From: Curtobacterium sp. ZW137
Lineage (GTDB): Bacteria > Actinomycetota > Actinomycetes > Actinomycetales > Microbacteriaceae
DNA length: 64,000 nucleotides
Assembly (NCBI RefSeq): GCF_003762905.1
Contig: NZ_RJKS01000003.1
Location: 124,001 to 188,000 of the forward strand
Direction of reading: 5' to 3'
Of the stretch, positions 25,595 through 34,137 are shown in pieces. The notes beneath the pieces were generated by a model. The model worked only from the letters and a program-made list of their open reading frames with translations, did not search any database and was not told where the DNA came from. The translations under genes and the position numbers were made by a program. Each line of letters starts with the position of its first letter. Position 1 is the first letter of the stretch.

Positions 25595-26366
25595 GGGCGA
25601 CACCGTCTACCGAGCCGCGCACCGGCTGCACACCGCACTGGCCGGCAAGGTCCTCACCCGGAGCGACTTCCGGGTGCCCGCTTTCGCGACGCTCGACCTC
25701 GTCGGACGCACCGTCGACGAGGTCGTCCCGCGCGGCAAGCACATCCTGCACCGCATCGGTGACCTCACCGTGCACTCGCACCTCAAGATGGAGGGGCGGT
25801 GGGACGTCTACGCCCCGGGTGACCGGTGGCGACGCCCCGCCCACCAGGCCCGCGCGGTCCTCGACGCGTCGGACGTGTCGACGGTCGGTTTCGCCCTCGG
25901 GGTCCTCGAGGTCGTCCCGCGCGACGAGGAGTCGGAGATCGTCGGGTACCTCGGTCCGGACCTGCTCGGGCCCGACTGGGATGCTTCCGTGGCCGAGGCG
26001 AACCTGACGGCGGACCCCGCGCGGCCGGTCGGGCTCGCGCTGCTCGACCAGCGCGTCCTCGCGGGGCTCGGGAACGTGTACCGGAACGAGCTCTGCTTCC
26101 TCCGCGGGGTGCTGCCGACGCGGCCGGTCGGCGAGGTCCAGGACATCCCGCGGATGATCGCCCTCGCCCACCGGCTGATCCTGGCGAACCGGGACCGCAG
26201 CGCCCGGGTGACCACGGGCGTCGACCGTCCGGGGTCCCGCTTCTGGGTCTACAACCGGCGGGGGAAGCCCTGCCTGCGGTGCCGGACGCCGATCCGGGCG
26301 GGCGAGCTCGGCGACTCCGAGCTCACCCTCCGCGACACGTACTGGTGCCCGCGCTGCCAGTCCTGA
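25587..26366 (+). CDS. Fpg/Nei-family DNA glycosylase (Nei2-like)
   Basis: 259 aa. Removes oxidised bases and cuts at the abasic site. GTG at 25587 places the catalytic Pro-Glu directly after the initiator (PEGDTVYR), which is required for activity and fixes the start. HLKMEGRWDVY, the H2TH helix region LLDQRVLAGLGNVYRNE and the zinc finger CLRC...CPRC at the end are all present. It overlaps lhr by 8 bases and is surely cotranscribed; together they look like one repair unit. Confidence 0.95.
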   Translation: MPEGDTVYRAAHRLHTALAGKVLTRSDFRVPAFATLDLVGRTVDEVVPRGKHILHRIGDLTVHSHLKMEGRWDVYAPGDRWRRPAHQARAVLDASDVSTVGFALGVLEVVPRDEESEIVGYLGPDLLGPDWDASVAEANLTADPARPVGLALLDQRVLAGLGNVYRNELCFLRGVLPTRPVGEVQDIPRMIALAHRLILANRDRSARVTTGVDRPGSRFWVYNRRGKPCLRCRTPIRAGELGDSELTLRDTYWCPRCQS

Positions 26367-26423
26367 CCGCCGCGCGCTGGCAGTGTGCGTACGTCAGGCA
26401 GGGGCAGGCGGAACGGCGTGCGG

Positions 26424-27461
26424 TCAGGCGGCGGCGGGGCGCTCGGCAGCCGGACGCCGGCGGAGCTCGGGGCGCAGGACCGCCGGCGGGTTGTACTGCT
26501 GGTCGAGGCGGCCGACGTCGGTGCCGGGCGGCACGATCGCGTCGATGCGGTCGAGCACCTCGTCGGAGAGCGCGACCTCGGAGCCGGCGAGCAGGTCGTC
26601 GAGCTGCTCCATCGACCGGGTGCCGATCAGCGCACTCGTGACGCCCGGGTGTGCGATCGCGAACGCCATCGCGAGGTGCGTCATCGGGATGCCCGTGTCC
26701 TCGGACAGTGCCACGACCTGCTCCACGGCGTCGATGCGGCGCTCGTCGGAGTTGTGCTGGAACATCCGGACGCGAGCGAGGTCACTGTCCTGCCCCTTCC
26801 GGAACCGCCCCGTGAGCATGCCGCCGGCGAGTGGGCTCCACACGAGCGTGCCCATGCCGTAGCGCTCAGCGGTCGGCAGGACCTCGCGCTCGATGCCGCG
26901 GTTCAGGATCGAGTAGGTCGGCTGCTCCGTGCGGAAGCGCTCGAGCCCTCGGCGCTCCGACGTCCACTGCGCCTCGACCTGCATCGACGCCGGGAAGTCC
27001 GAGCTGCCGATCGCGCGGACCTTGCCGCTCCGGACCAGGTCGGTCAGCGCGGAGAGCGTCTCCTCGACGTCGACCGTGTCGTCGGGGCGGTGCGCCTGGT
27101 AGAGGTCGATGTGGTCGGTCTGCAGTCGGCGGAGGGAGCCTTCGACCGCCTGCATGATCCATCGCCGGGAGTTGCCCTGCTGGTTCGGGTCGTCGCCCAT
27201 CGGGCCGTGGAACTTGGTGGCGAGGACGACCTGGTCACGGCGGCCCTTGAGCGCCTTGCCCACGAGTTCCTCCGATCCGCCCTGCGAGTAGCGGTCCGCG
27301 GTGTCGATGAGGTTGATGCCCGCGTCGAGCGCACGGTGCACGATGCGGATGGAGTCCTGCTCGTCGCCGTTGCCGATGCGGCCGTCCGTGCCGAGCATCA
27401 TGGCGCCGAGTGCGAAGGGGCTGACCTGGATCCCGGTGCGGCCGAGGGTGCGGTACTGCAT
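26424..27461 (-). CDS. Aldo/keto reductase
   Basis: 345 aa NADPH-dependent oxidoreductase of the YghZ/Tas-like group. TLGRTGIQVSPFALGAMMLG starts the barrel; the catalytic tetrad is visible as D and Y in LIDTADRYSQGGSEE, K in LATKFHGPMG, and H in YQAHRPDD. ALIGTRSMEQL binds the cofactor phosphate. ATG at 27461 with AGGAGG upstream. It is divergent from a TetR regulator across a 120-bp region with inverted repeats and is the likely regulated gene. Confidence 0.93.
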   Translation of the reverse strand: MQYRTLGRTGIQVSPFALGAMMLGTDGRIGNGDEQDSIRIVHRALDAGINLIDTADRYSQGGSEELVGKALKGRRDQVVLATKFHGPMGDDPNQQGNSRRWIMQAVEGSLRRLQTDHIDLYQAHRPDDTVDVEETLSALTDLVRSGKVRAIGSSDFPASMQVEAQWTSERRGLERFRTEQPTYSILNRGIEREVLPTAERYGMGTLVWSPLAGGMLTGRFRKGQDSDLARVRMFQHNSDERRIDAVEQVVALSEDTGIPMTHLAMAFAIAHPGVTSALIGTRSMEQLDDLLAGSEVALSDEVLDRIDAIVPPGTDVGRLDQQYNPPAVLRPELRRRPAAERPAAA

Positions 27462-27527
27462 GGTGGTGCCTCCTGTCGATGGCGTCCTGACCGTCGGTGC
27501 CGTATCGTGGACCGAACCGGAACGCCC

Positions 27528-27556
27528 TTCCGGAACTATACGGAAAGCCATTCCGT
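27528..27556. promoter_or_regulatory. TetR operator candidate
   Basis: TTCCGGAA (27528-27535) is an 8-bp palindrome; ACGGAA (27540-27545) and TTCCGT (27551-27556) form a second perfect dyad with a 5-base centre. Both contain TTCCG half-sites. They lie between the divergent reductase and TetR genes. Confidence 0.6.
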
Positions 27557-27581
27557 TTACGCAAGGAGCAAGGGAGAACCC

Positions 27582-28127
27582 GTGCGCGCCGACGCCCGAC
27601 GCAACCTCGACGCGCTGACCGACGCCGCCAAGGCCGTGTTCGCGACCGACGGGGTCGACGCCCCCGCGAAGGTCATCGCCGATCGGGCCGGAGTCGGCGT
27701 GGGCACGCTCTACCGGCACTTCCCCCAGCGGTCCGACCTGGTCGTCGCAGTGTTCCAGCGCGCGGTCGACGCCTGCGCCGACGCCGCTCCCGAGCTCGCT
27801 GCGACCCACGCTCCAGACGAGGCGCTCGCGCTCTGGGTGCAGCGGTTCACCGAGTTCGTCGCGACGAAGCGGGGCCTCGCGTCGGCGCTGCACTCCGGGG
27901 ACCCCGCCTTCCAGGCGCTGCCGGAGTACTTCCTCGGCAGGCTCGGCGACGCGCTCACCGGGCTCCTCGACACCGCCGCCGCGGCGGGCACCATCCGCCC
28001 GGACGTGGACGCCCGTCAGCTGCTGCACGCCGTCGCGGACCTCTGCCACGGCGCACCGACGCCCGAGCAGAGCCAGCTCATGGTCGGGCTCCTGGTCGAC
28101 GGACTCCGCTACCGCGCGACGGTCTGA
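27582..28127 (+). CDS. TetR-family transcription repressor
   Basis: 181 aa. The N-terminal helix-turn-helix is ALTDAAKAVFATDGVDAPAKVIADRAGVGVGTLYRHFPQRSDL, with GTLYRHF as the recognition helix. The rest is a helical ligand-binding domain of the short kind. GTG at 27582 with AAGGGAG upstream. It is divergent from the aldo/keto reductase and probably represses that gene and itself. Its last 19 bases overlap the convergent lysG end. Confidence 0.92.
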   Translation: MRADARRNLDALTDAAKAVFATDGVDAPAKVIADRAGVGVGTLYRHFPQRSDLVVAVFQRAVDACADAAPELAATHAPDEALALWVQRFTEFVATKRGLASALHSGDPAFQALPEYFLGRLGDALTGLLDTAAAAGTIRPDVDARQLLHAVADLCHGAPTPEQSQLMVGLLVDGLRYRATV

Positions 28128-29053
28128 CCCGCGCGCTGACCGATCGGGTGCAGCCGCTCGTCGGCCGTGGCGCGTACCGCGTCCGTCACCCGTTCCAAGA
28201 GCGGCGACGCGAGGTTCCAGCGCTGCCACCACAGCGCCACGTCGGCGCGACGCCCGGGGGTCAGCTCCACGAGCGAACCCTGCTCGAGGGCTCCGAGACA
28301 CTGCGCCTCCGGCAGCAGCCCCCACCCGAAGCCGAGCGACACCGCCCGCGCGAAGTCCGCCGAAGTCGGGACGAAGTGCCGCGGACCCCGGGGAGCGTGC
28401 CCCACGACCCGTCGCAGGAACCCCTGCTGCAGGTCGTCGTCGTGGTCGTAGTCCACGAGCGGCACCCGGTCGAGCCGCTGCAGCATCCGGCGCTCCGTGT
28501 CCGCGCCGTCCAGGTAGCGAGCGACGAACGCCGGCGACGCCACCGCGCGGTACCGGTCGATGCCGAGCGGCACCGACGAACAGCCCTGTACCGGCTCCGA
28601 CTCCGCCGTGACCGCGGCCATCACCGTGCCGGAGCGGAGGAGCTCGGCGGTGCGGTCCTGGTCTTCGCGGTGCAGGTCGAAGACCACCTCGGTGTCCGCG
28701 CGCACCAGCGCCAACGCATCGAGGAACCACGTGCCGAGTGAGTCCGCGTTCACCGCAAGCGGGATCGACGGGATGGACGACCGCGCGTCCCCGCCCTCGC
28801 CGAGTGCCCGTGCCGTCTCGTCGTCGAGCAGTCGGACCTGACGCGCGTGTCGGAGCACCACCGCCCCGGCGGCCGTCGGCTCGATCGGGACGGTCCGCTG
28901 CAGCAGGACCCGTCCGACGAGCTGCTCCATCGCCTTGATCCGCTGGGAGACGGCCGACGGGGTGATCGACAGCGCGCGGGCAGCGGCCTCGAACGTGCCG
29001 AGGTCGACCGCCGCGAGGATCGTCTCGAGGTGTTCGCGCTGTAGTCGGAGCAT
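28109..29053 (-). CDS. lysG: LysG/ArgP-type LysR regulator
   Basis: 314 aa. Activates the adjacent lysine/arginine exporter gene. The winged helix is FEAAARALSITPSAVSQRIKAMEQLVGRVLLQR; the rest is the two-lobed effector domain (PLAVNADSLGTWFLDAL is the ArgP-type first strand). ATG at 29053 with TAAGCT (29060-29065) 7 bases upstream gives a leaderless message. It stands head to head with lysE with only 68 bp between, as in Corynebacterium. Confidence 0.93.
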   Translation of the reverse strand: MLRLQREHLETILAAVDLGTFEAAARALSITPSAVSQRIKAMEQLVGRVLLQRTVPIEPTAAGAVVLRHARQVRLLDDETARALGEGGDARSSIPSIPLAVNADSLGTWFLDALALVRADTEVVFDLHREDQDRTAELLRSGTVMAAVTAESEPVQGCSSVPLGIDRYRAVASPAFVARYLDGADTERRMLQRLDRVPLVDYDHDDDLQQGFLRRVVGHAPRGPRHFVPTSADFARAVSLGFGWGLLPEAQCLGALEQGSLVELTPGRRADVALWWQRWNLASPLLERVTDAVRATADERLHPIGQRAGQTVAR

Positions 29054-29121
29054 GAACTGAGCTTACGGCGCATCAGGAACGTGAGCTGTACTGCATCCGC
29101 GCCGACGCCTACCGTCGTCTC

Positions 29122-30060
29122 GTGACCGTCATCCTCCCCGTGCTCGCCGGCCTCGGCACCGGACTCGCCCTCATCGTGGCGATCGGTGTGCAGAACACGT
29201 ACCTGCTCCGGCTCGCGGTGAGCGCACGTCTCCGGGTCGTGGCAGCCGCGGTGGTGGTGTGCGCGGTGTCCGACGCCGTGCTCATCATCGCCGGGGTGCT
29301 CGGCGTCGGGGCCGTCGTCGAGCGGTTCCCGGTCGCGCTCGTCGTGGTCCGGCTCGTGGGCGCTGCCTTCCTGCTGACGTACGGGGTGCTCGCGGCGCGG
29401 CGGGCATTGCGCCCGTCGGGCGATGCGATCCGGGTGGCAGCCGAGGACGACGGGGTCGCCGTGGGCACCTCGACGGACGGCGGGAACGCGGACGACGACG
29501 GGGTCGCGCCCCCGGGCGAACACCGCGCCCCGGTGCACGGGGGCGCGACGTCCGTGGCGGGGCGCGACGCGGCAGTGGACCCGGCCACGGTGGGAGCCGG
29601 GCCGGCGGGGCGCGACGCGGCAGTGGACCCGGCCACGGTGGGAGCCGGGCCGGCGCGGCGCGACGCGGCAGTGGACCCGGCCACGGTGGGAGCAGGGCCG
29701 GTGCGGACGACGCTCGCCCAGCCTCCAGGCCGAAGCGACCGCACAGGCCGGAGCGGAGTCGCCGCCCCCGCGATGCGCACGGCGGTCCTGACCATGCTCG
29801 TCTTCACGTGGGCGAACCCGCACGTGTACCTGGACACGCTCGTGTTCCTCGGGTCCGTCGCCAACCAGCAGGGCGCCGACGACCGCTGGTGGTGGACGCT
29901 CGGTGCCGTCGCGGCGAGCTGCCTGTGGTTCGGCGCGCTCGGGTTCGGCGGGCGGCTGCTCCGGCCGCTGTTCGCGAAGCCGCTCACCTGGCGCGTCTTC
30001 GACGGCTGCGTCGCCGTGATCATGCTCGCGTTCGGCGTCGCCTTGCTCATCGGCGCCTGA
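29122..30060 (+). CDS. lysE: LysE/ArgO amino-acid exporter with expanded loop
   Basis: 312 aa; the family is normally 200-235. Helices 1-3 (LPVLAGLGTGLALIVAIGVQNTYLLR, VVVCAVSDAVLIIAGVLGVG, LVVVRLVGAAFLLTYGVLAARRAL) and the last three (MLVFTWANPHVYLDT, LGAVAASCLWFGALGFGG, CVAVIMLAFGVALLIG) are intact, with the GVQN and NPH motifs. About 110 extra residues lie in the cytoplasmic loop after helix 3 and include three 16-residue repeats. GTG at 29122, 7 bases after TACCGT: leaderless. Exports lysine/arginine under LysG control. Confidence 0.92.
   Translation: MTVILPVLAGLGTGLALIVAIGVQNTYLLRLAVSARLRVVAAAVVVCAVSDAVLIIAGVLGVGAVVERFPVALVVVRLVGAAFLLTYGVLAARRALRPSGDAIRVAAEDDGVAVGTSTDGGNADDDGVAPPGEHRAPVHGGATSVAGRDAAVDPATVGAGPAGRDAAVDPATVGAGPARRDAAVDPATVGAGPVRTTLAQPPGRSDRTGRSGVAAPAMRTAVLTMLVFTWANPHVYLDTLVFLGSVANQQGADDRWWWTLGAVAASCLWFGALGFGGRLLRPLFAKPLTWRVFDGCVAVIMLAFGVALLIGA
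29560..29703. repeat. Three 48-bp tandem repeats inside lysE
   Basis: Units 29560-29607, 29608-29655 and 29656-29703 encode GRDAAVDPATVGAGPA with one or two changes. A partial related unit precedes them. The unit is a multiple of three, so copy number can change without breaking the frame. Confidence 0.92.
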
Positions 30061-30077
30061 CTCCGGCGGCGCTTCTT

Positions 30078-30137
30078 CGACAACCAAGAGCAGTTCGCAC
30101 CACGGGATCACGTGGTGCGAACTGCTTTCAATTGTGC
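30078..30137. repeat. Family A palindromic element, copy A3
   Basis: Core arms 30089-30104 and 30111-30126 pair perfectly over 16 bp around GGATCA. Outer ACAA and TTGT also pair. The AGCAGT arm differs from the other copies' CCGGCT, but both sides changed together, so pairing is kept. Located between the convergent lysE and permease genes. Confidence 0.85.
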
Positions 30138-30169
30138 GAGGCCAAGACGCACCACGCGGCGGCGGATGC

Positions 30170-31645
30170 CTACTGCAGCCCGCGCCCCACCCGGCTGTTC
30201 CGGCGGCTGTACCCGAAGTAGATCGCGAAGCCGATGACCAGCCAGACGACGAAGCGCAGCCACGTCTCGACCTCGAGGTTCAGCATCAGCCAGAAGCACA
30301 GCACGGCGGACAGGATCGGGATCACCGGCGACCACGGCACCCGGAACGACCGCGGCGCGTCCGGCCGGGTCCGACGGAGCACGATGATCCCGATCGACAC
30401 GAGCACGAACGCGGAGAGCGTCCCGATGTTGATCATGCCCTCGAGCTTGTCCACCGCGGTGAACCCGGCGAGCAGCGCCACGACGATGCCCGCGACGACC
30501 TGCACCCGGACGGGCGTCTGCGTCTTCGGGTTCGTCACCGAGAACCAGCGGGGCAGCAAGCCGTCGCGGCTCATCGAGAACACGATGCGGGACAGGCCGA
30601 GCAGCAGCACCATCACGACGGTGGTGAGGCCGATGAGCGACCCGATCGCGATGATCCCGGCGGCCCACGGCAGACCCACGAGGTCGAAGGCCGAGGCGAG
30701 GGAGGGCGCGTCCTCCTGCGCGAGCTGCTTGTAGGAGACCATGCCGGTGATCACGATGCTGACGCCGACGTAGAGCAGGGTGACGATGCCGAGCCCGATG
30801 AAGATGCCGCGCGGCAGCGTCTTCTGCGGGTTCTCGGTCTCCTCCGCGCTGGTCGCGACGACGTCGAAGCCGATGAACGCGAAGAAGACCAGCGATGCGG
30901 CGGCGAGCAGACCGAAGACGCCGTACTGCGCGGGCTCGGAGCCGGTGAACCAGGACACGAGTGACTGCGTCCAGACACTGCCCTCTGACCCCTTCGACGG
31001 CTGCGCGGCGGGGATGAACGGGGTGAAGTTCGCGGCCTTGACGAAGAAGGCGCCGACCACGATGACGAACACGACGATCGCGACCTTGATGATCGTGATG
31101 ATCGCGGAGACGCGGGAGGACAGACGGGTCCCGAACGCGAGGAGCGCGGTGAAGATGCCGACGATGAGGACGGGTCCCCACGTGAAGCCGATCGGGCCGA
31201 GGGCGATCGTGCTCGGGAGCTTGACGCCGAAGACCTCGAACGCGGTGCTGAGGTAGATGCCCCAGTACTTCGCGATCACGGCACTGGCGGTGAGGGTCTC
31301 GAGGATGAGGTCCCAGCCGACGATCCACGCCAGCAGCTCGCCCATCGTGGCGTAGGTGAACGTGTACGCGGAGCCGGCGACCGGGATGGTGGAGGCGAAC
31401 TCGGCGTAGCACATGATCGCCAGGCCGCACGTGACGGCGGCGAGCAGGAACGAGATGATCACGCCCGGGCCGGCGAAGTTCGCCGCGGCGTTCGCCCCCA
31501 CCGAGAAGATCCCGGCGCCGACCGCGACCGCGATGCCCATCGCGGCGATGTCGAACGTCTTCAGGGAGCGCTTCAGCGAGCGTCCCTGTTCTTCCGAGTC
31601 GGCGAGGGAGGCCTCGATCGACTTCGTGCGGAGCTTCGTTGCCAT
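30170..31645 (-). CDS. APC-superfamily amino-acid permease
   Basis: 491 aa, about 12 helices, cationic amino-acid transporter (CAT/YfnA-like) type. Helix 1 has the unwound GxG loop GIAVAVGAGIFSVGA; FFAFIGFDVVATSAEETENPQKTLPRGI is the helix 6 signature. ATG at 31645 with GGGAA 10-12 bases upstream. Next to lysE, which exports similar substrates, but the genes are convergent. An inverted repeat upstream may be an operator. Confidence 0.92.
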   Translation of the reverse strand: MATKLRTKSIEASLADSEEQGRSLKRSLKTFDIAAMGIAVAVGAGIFSVGANAAANFAGPGVIISFLLAAVTCGLAIMCYAEFASTIPVAGSAYTFTYATMGELLAWIVGWDLILETLTASAVIAKYWGIYLSTAFEVFGVKLPSTIALGPIGFTWGPVLIVGIFTALLAFGTRLSSRVSAIITIIKVAIVVFVIVVGAFFVKAANFTPFIPAAQPSKGSEGSVWTQSLVSWFTGSEPAQYGVFGLLAAASLVFFAFIGFDVVATSAEETENPQKTLPRGIFIGLGIVTLLYVGVSIVITGMVSYKQLAQEDAPSLASAFDLVGLPWAAGIIAIGSLIGLTTVVMVLLLGLSRIVFSMSRDGLLPRWFSVTNPKTQTPVRVQVVAGIVVALLAGFTAVDKLEGMINIGTLSAFVLVSIGIIVLRRTRPDAPRSFRVPWSPVIPILSAVLCFWLMLNLEVETWLRFVVWLVIGFAIYFGYSRRNSRVGRGLQ

Positions 31646-31692
31646 GGGGTGGTTCCCGTCATCGGCTGGCGTGGGACCCCGGAAGGGTACTG

Positions 31693-31711
31693 GCGTACCA
31701 CCCCGGTACGC
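31693..31711. promoter_or_regulatory. Inverted repeat upstream of the permease
   Basis: GCGTACC (31693-31699) and GGTACGC (31705-31711) form a perfect dyad with a 5-base centre; another GGTAC half-site is at 31686-31690. They lie 48-66 bases upstream of the permease start. Possible regulator site. Confidence 0.5.
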
Positions 31712-31775
31712 AAAGCGTCCGCATGGACGGTCCGGTCTGCAGACGGCGGTGCAGAACCGGACGGGAGGCCCGGTG

Positions 31776-32651
31776 TCAGTCCGCCGCGCGTCGCCAGTCC
31801 GCCAGGTAGCGGGCTCCCGCCTCGTCGTGGATGACACCGTCGGGTGCGGTGAGCACCGGGTACGGCGTCGCCGGGACACCGTCCGACGGACGGACGTCCA
31901 CGTGCGCCACGTCGTGCCCGTTCGCGTGCAGCCAGTCGGCCATCGCGTAGTCGCTCCGGGAGTCGCCCATCGTGCGCCAGGTCAGCGGCAGCTCGCCGTC
32001 CTCGGCGAGGAGCTCGAGGGAGCGCTCTGCACCCATGTCCTTGCCGCTGCGGTCGGACTCGACGTCGGTGGAGATGATCGTCGGGTCGATGCGCCACGCG
32101 ACGGAACCGTCGGCAGCGGGCCGGACGTCGTCGAGCCGGCGGACGCCGAGACCGCGGCGCTGGAGTGCGGCCATCGCCCGCTCGTCGAACTCCGGCTGGC
32201 GGGCGAGGTAGGTGGCGTTCGGCACCTCGACGCGCTGCTCGACGGACACCATCGCGCGCTTGGTCTCGTCGAAGAACACCAGGTCGGCGTACTCGGCGCG
32301 CACGAGCTCGCGCATCTCGTCGGCGTAGTCGGTGGGGAGCGCGAGGTCCTCGGCGATCGCGATGTCGCTCATGCCGTCCTCGTACTGCGGGCCGATCGAG
32401 CACCAGACGGCGCCCTTCTCGCACACGGCGTGCACCCGGCCGCCGGGAGCCAGCCCGCCGGCGAGCAGCGGACGGACGACCTGTTCACGGATGAAGGCGT
32501 CGCTCCGGCCCGTGTTGAACACCACGGGGATGCCCTCTGCCGCGAGCGCGACGAGGTCCTCCACGATGCTCTGGATCGCGATGGTGCGGGAGACGGGACT
32601 GGCGATCGGGCCGTCGACGTCCAGCAGGAGTCCGAGTCGGGGTGCGCTCAC
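31776..32651 (-). CDS. HAD-superfamily hydrolase, Cof type
   Basis: 291 aa. Small-molecule phosphatase. Motif I is LLLDVDGPIAS (Cof-like DxDG), motif II VVFNTGRSDAF, and the C-terminal MGDSRSDYAMADW holds the metal-binding acids. A cap domain lies between. Substrate unknown. GTG at 32651 with GAGAGGA upstream. It follows the alpha/beta hydrolase gene by 12 bp, likely one operon. Confidence 0.85.
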   Translation of the reverse strand: MSAPRLGLLLDVDGPIASPVSRTIAIQSIVEDLVALAAEGIPVVFNTGRSDAFIREQVVRPLLAGGLAPGGRVHAVCEKGAVWCSIGPQYEDGMSDIAIAEDLALPTDYADEMRELVRAEYADLVFFDETKRAMVSVEQRVEVPNATYLARQPEFDERAMAALQRRGLGVRRLDDVRPAADGSVAWRIDPTIISTDVESDRSGKDMGAERSLELLAEDGELPLTWRTMGDSRSDYAMADWLHANGHDVAHVDVRPSDGVPATPYPVLTAPDGVIHDEAGARYLADWRRAAD

Positions 32652-32663
32652 CCGACCATCCTC

Positions 32664-33473
32664 TCAGTGCCGCGGGGTCCGGAGCGCGCCGAGCAGCCGT
32701 GCGAGGGTCGCAGCGTCGGGGATGTGCCCCTGGCCGTCGATCATCACGAGCTCGGAGCCGGGGATCGCCTCGGCGGTGGCCCGCGCGGCGAGCCGGAGCC
32801 ACCGCGGGCTGGCGGTGCCGGAACCCACGACGACCGGCACCCCGACCGCGGCGAGCACCCGCTCCGGGATCGCGAGCCCGTTGAGCATCCGGACGTCGCG
32901 AGCGAGCACGTGCGCGTCGGCGAGCAGGGTGCGCCACAGGCGGGGACGGAGGCGGAACGCGCTCACCTGGCTCATCGGCAGCCCGAGCACCTGGGCCAGG
33001 AACGCCCGGACCGCTGCGGCGCGACGGCCGGCGGCGACCTGCTCGTCGAGGGTGTCCGCGAAGACGACGTCGTCGGCGTGCGGGTCGACGCTCGCGCGGT
33101 ACGGCGGTTCCCACAGCACGGCCGCCTCAGCCGGGAGACCGGCGGCGAGCGCGTGCAGGACCACACCGGCACCGACGCAGACGGCCAGGACGGTGACCGG
33201 GCCGTCGACCTGGGCGACGACGGCGTCAAGGTCCTCGACCTCCCGCTCGATCGCCCACGGACCGGTGTCCCCGCTGTCCCCACGGCCGCGACGGTCGTAG
33301 GTGACCACACGGTGGTGATCGGCGAGGCCCTGGACCACGGCTTCCACGAACGGCGTGCCACGGTGGCCGAACGCACCACCGACCACGACGACCGCGGGGC
33401 CGTTGCCCGCGTCGGACACCGCGATGCGGGTGCCGTCGGCGGAGACGACCGTTCGGTCGGTGGAAGGGTGCAT
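32664..33473 (-). CDS. Alpha/beta hydrolase with cysteine at nucleophile position
   Basis: 269 aa. GGAFGHRGTPF is the oxyanion region, VVTYDRRGRGDSGDT is the conserved strand-4 text, GSGTASPRW and GQGHIPDA hold the acid and histidine regions. The nucleophile elbow reads AVCVGAG, so cysteine replaces the usual serine, as in dienelactone hydrolase. It may be active on unusual substrates or inactive. ATG at 33473. First gene of a pair with the HAD hydrolase. Confidence 0.85.
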   Translation of the reverse strand: MHPSTDRTVVSADGTRIAVSDAGNGPAVVVVGGAFGHRGTPFVEAVVQGLADHHRVVTYDRRGRGDSGDTGPWAIEREVEDLDAVVAQVDGPVTVLAVCVGAGVVLHALAAGLPAEAAVLWEPPYRASVDPHADDVVFADTLDEQVAAGRRAAAVRAFLAQVLGLPMSQVSAFRLRPRLWRTLLADAHVLARDVRMLNGLAIPERVLAAVGVPVVVGSGTASPRWLRLAARATAEAIPGSELVMIDGQGHIPDAATLARLLGALRTPRH

Positions 33474-33624
33474 GTGATCCTCAGCGGTGGTTCGACGGCA
33501 CTGCGTCGGGTCCTCGGGGAGGGGCCGTGCGGGTCGTCCTCCGAGTGTCGCAGCCCGGCGCGCTGCCGTCATCCCCCGCAACCAGGGGCAGACGACCCTG
33601 ATCGGGGCAGGCGGACGGTGCCGA

Positions 33625-34137
33625 TCAGACCAGCGCGGTCGTACCCACCGACTCCCGCTCGAGCAGGGAACGCTTCACGTCGAGCCCCCACGCGAAGCCG
33701 CCGAGCGACCCGTCGGAACGGAGCACGCGGTGGCAGGGCACGAACAGCGCCGGGGCGTTCCGGGCACACACGCTCGCCGCTGCCCGCACGGCGTCCGGCC
33801 GGCCCATCGCCGCCGCGAGCTCGGTGTAGGTCAGGGTGGACCCGGCGGGGATCTCCCGCAGCTGCAGCCACCCCGCTTCGAAGAGCTCGGTGCCGACCTG
33901 CCGCACGGGGACCTGCATCGCGTGCTCGATCTCCCCCGCGTAGAAGGCGTCGACGGCGTCCGCGGAGGACACGGGCCCCTCCATCACGGTGGACGGTCGG
34001 TGGCGCGCCGGTACCCGCGCCAGGATCCGGTCGAACGAGTCCGTCCAGCCGGACGCGAGCACCCGGCCCTGGTCGTCTTCGAGCACGGTGAACGCGCCGT
34101 CGGGGGTCTGGAGGGTGGAGATCACTGCATCGGTCAT
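33625..34137 (-). CDS. ogt: Methylated-DNA-protein-cysteine methyltransferase
   Basis: 170 aa. Suicide repair protein that takes alkyl groups from O6-alkylguanine. The active-site PCHRVLRSDGSLGGFAWG is complete with the acceptor cysteine; upstream GSTLTYTELAAAMGRPDAVRAAASVCARN is the DNA-binding helix region. ATG at 34137 overlaps the stop of the upstream Ada/AlkA fusion as ATGA, so the two repair proteins are coupled. Confidence 0.95.
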   Translation of the reverse strand: MTDAVISTLQTPDGAFTVLEDDQGRVLASGWTDSFDRILARVPARHRPSTVMEGPVSSADAVDAFYAGEIEHAMQVPVRQVGTELFEAGWLQLREIPAGSTLTYTELAAAMGRPDAVRAAASVCARNAPALFVPCHRVLRSDGSLGGFAWGLDVKRSLLERESVGTTALV

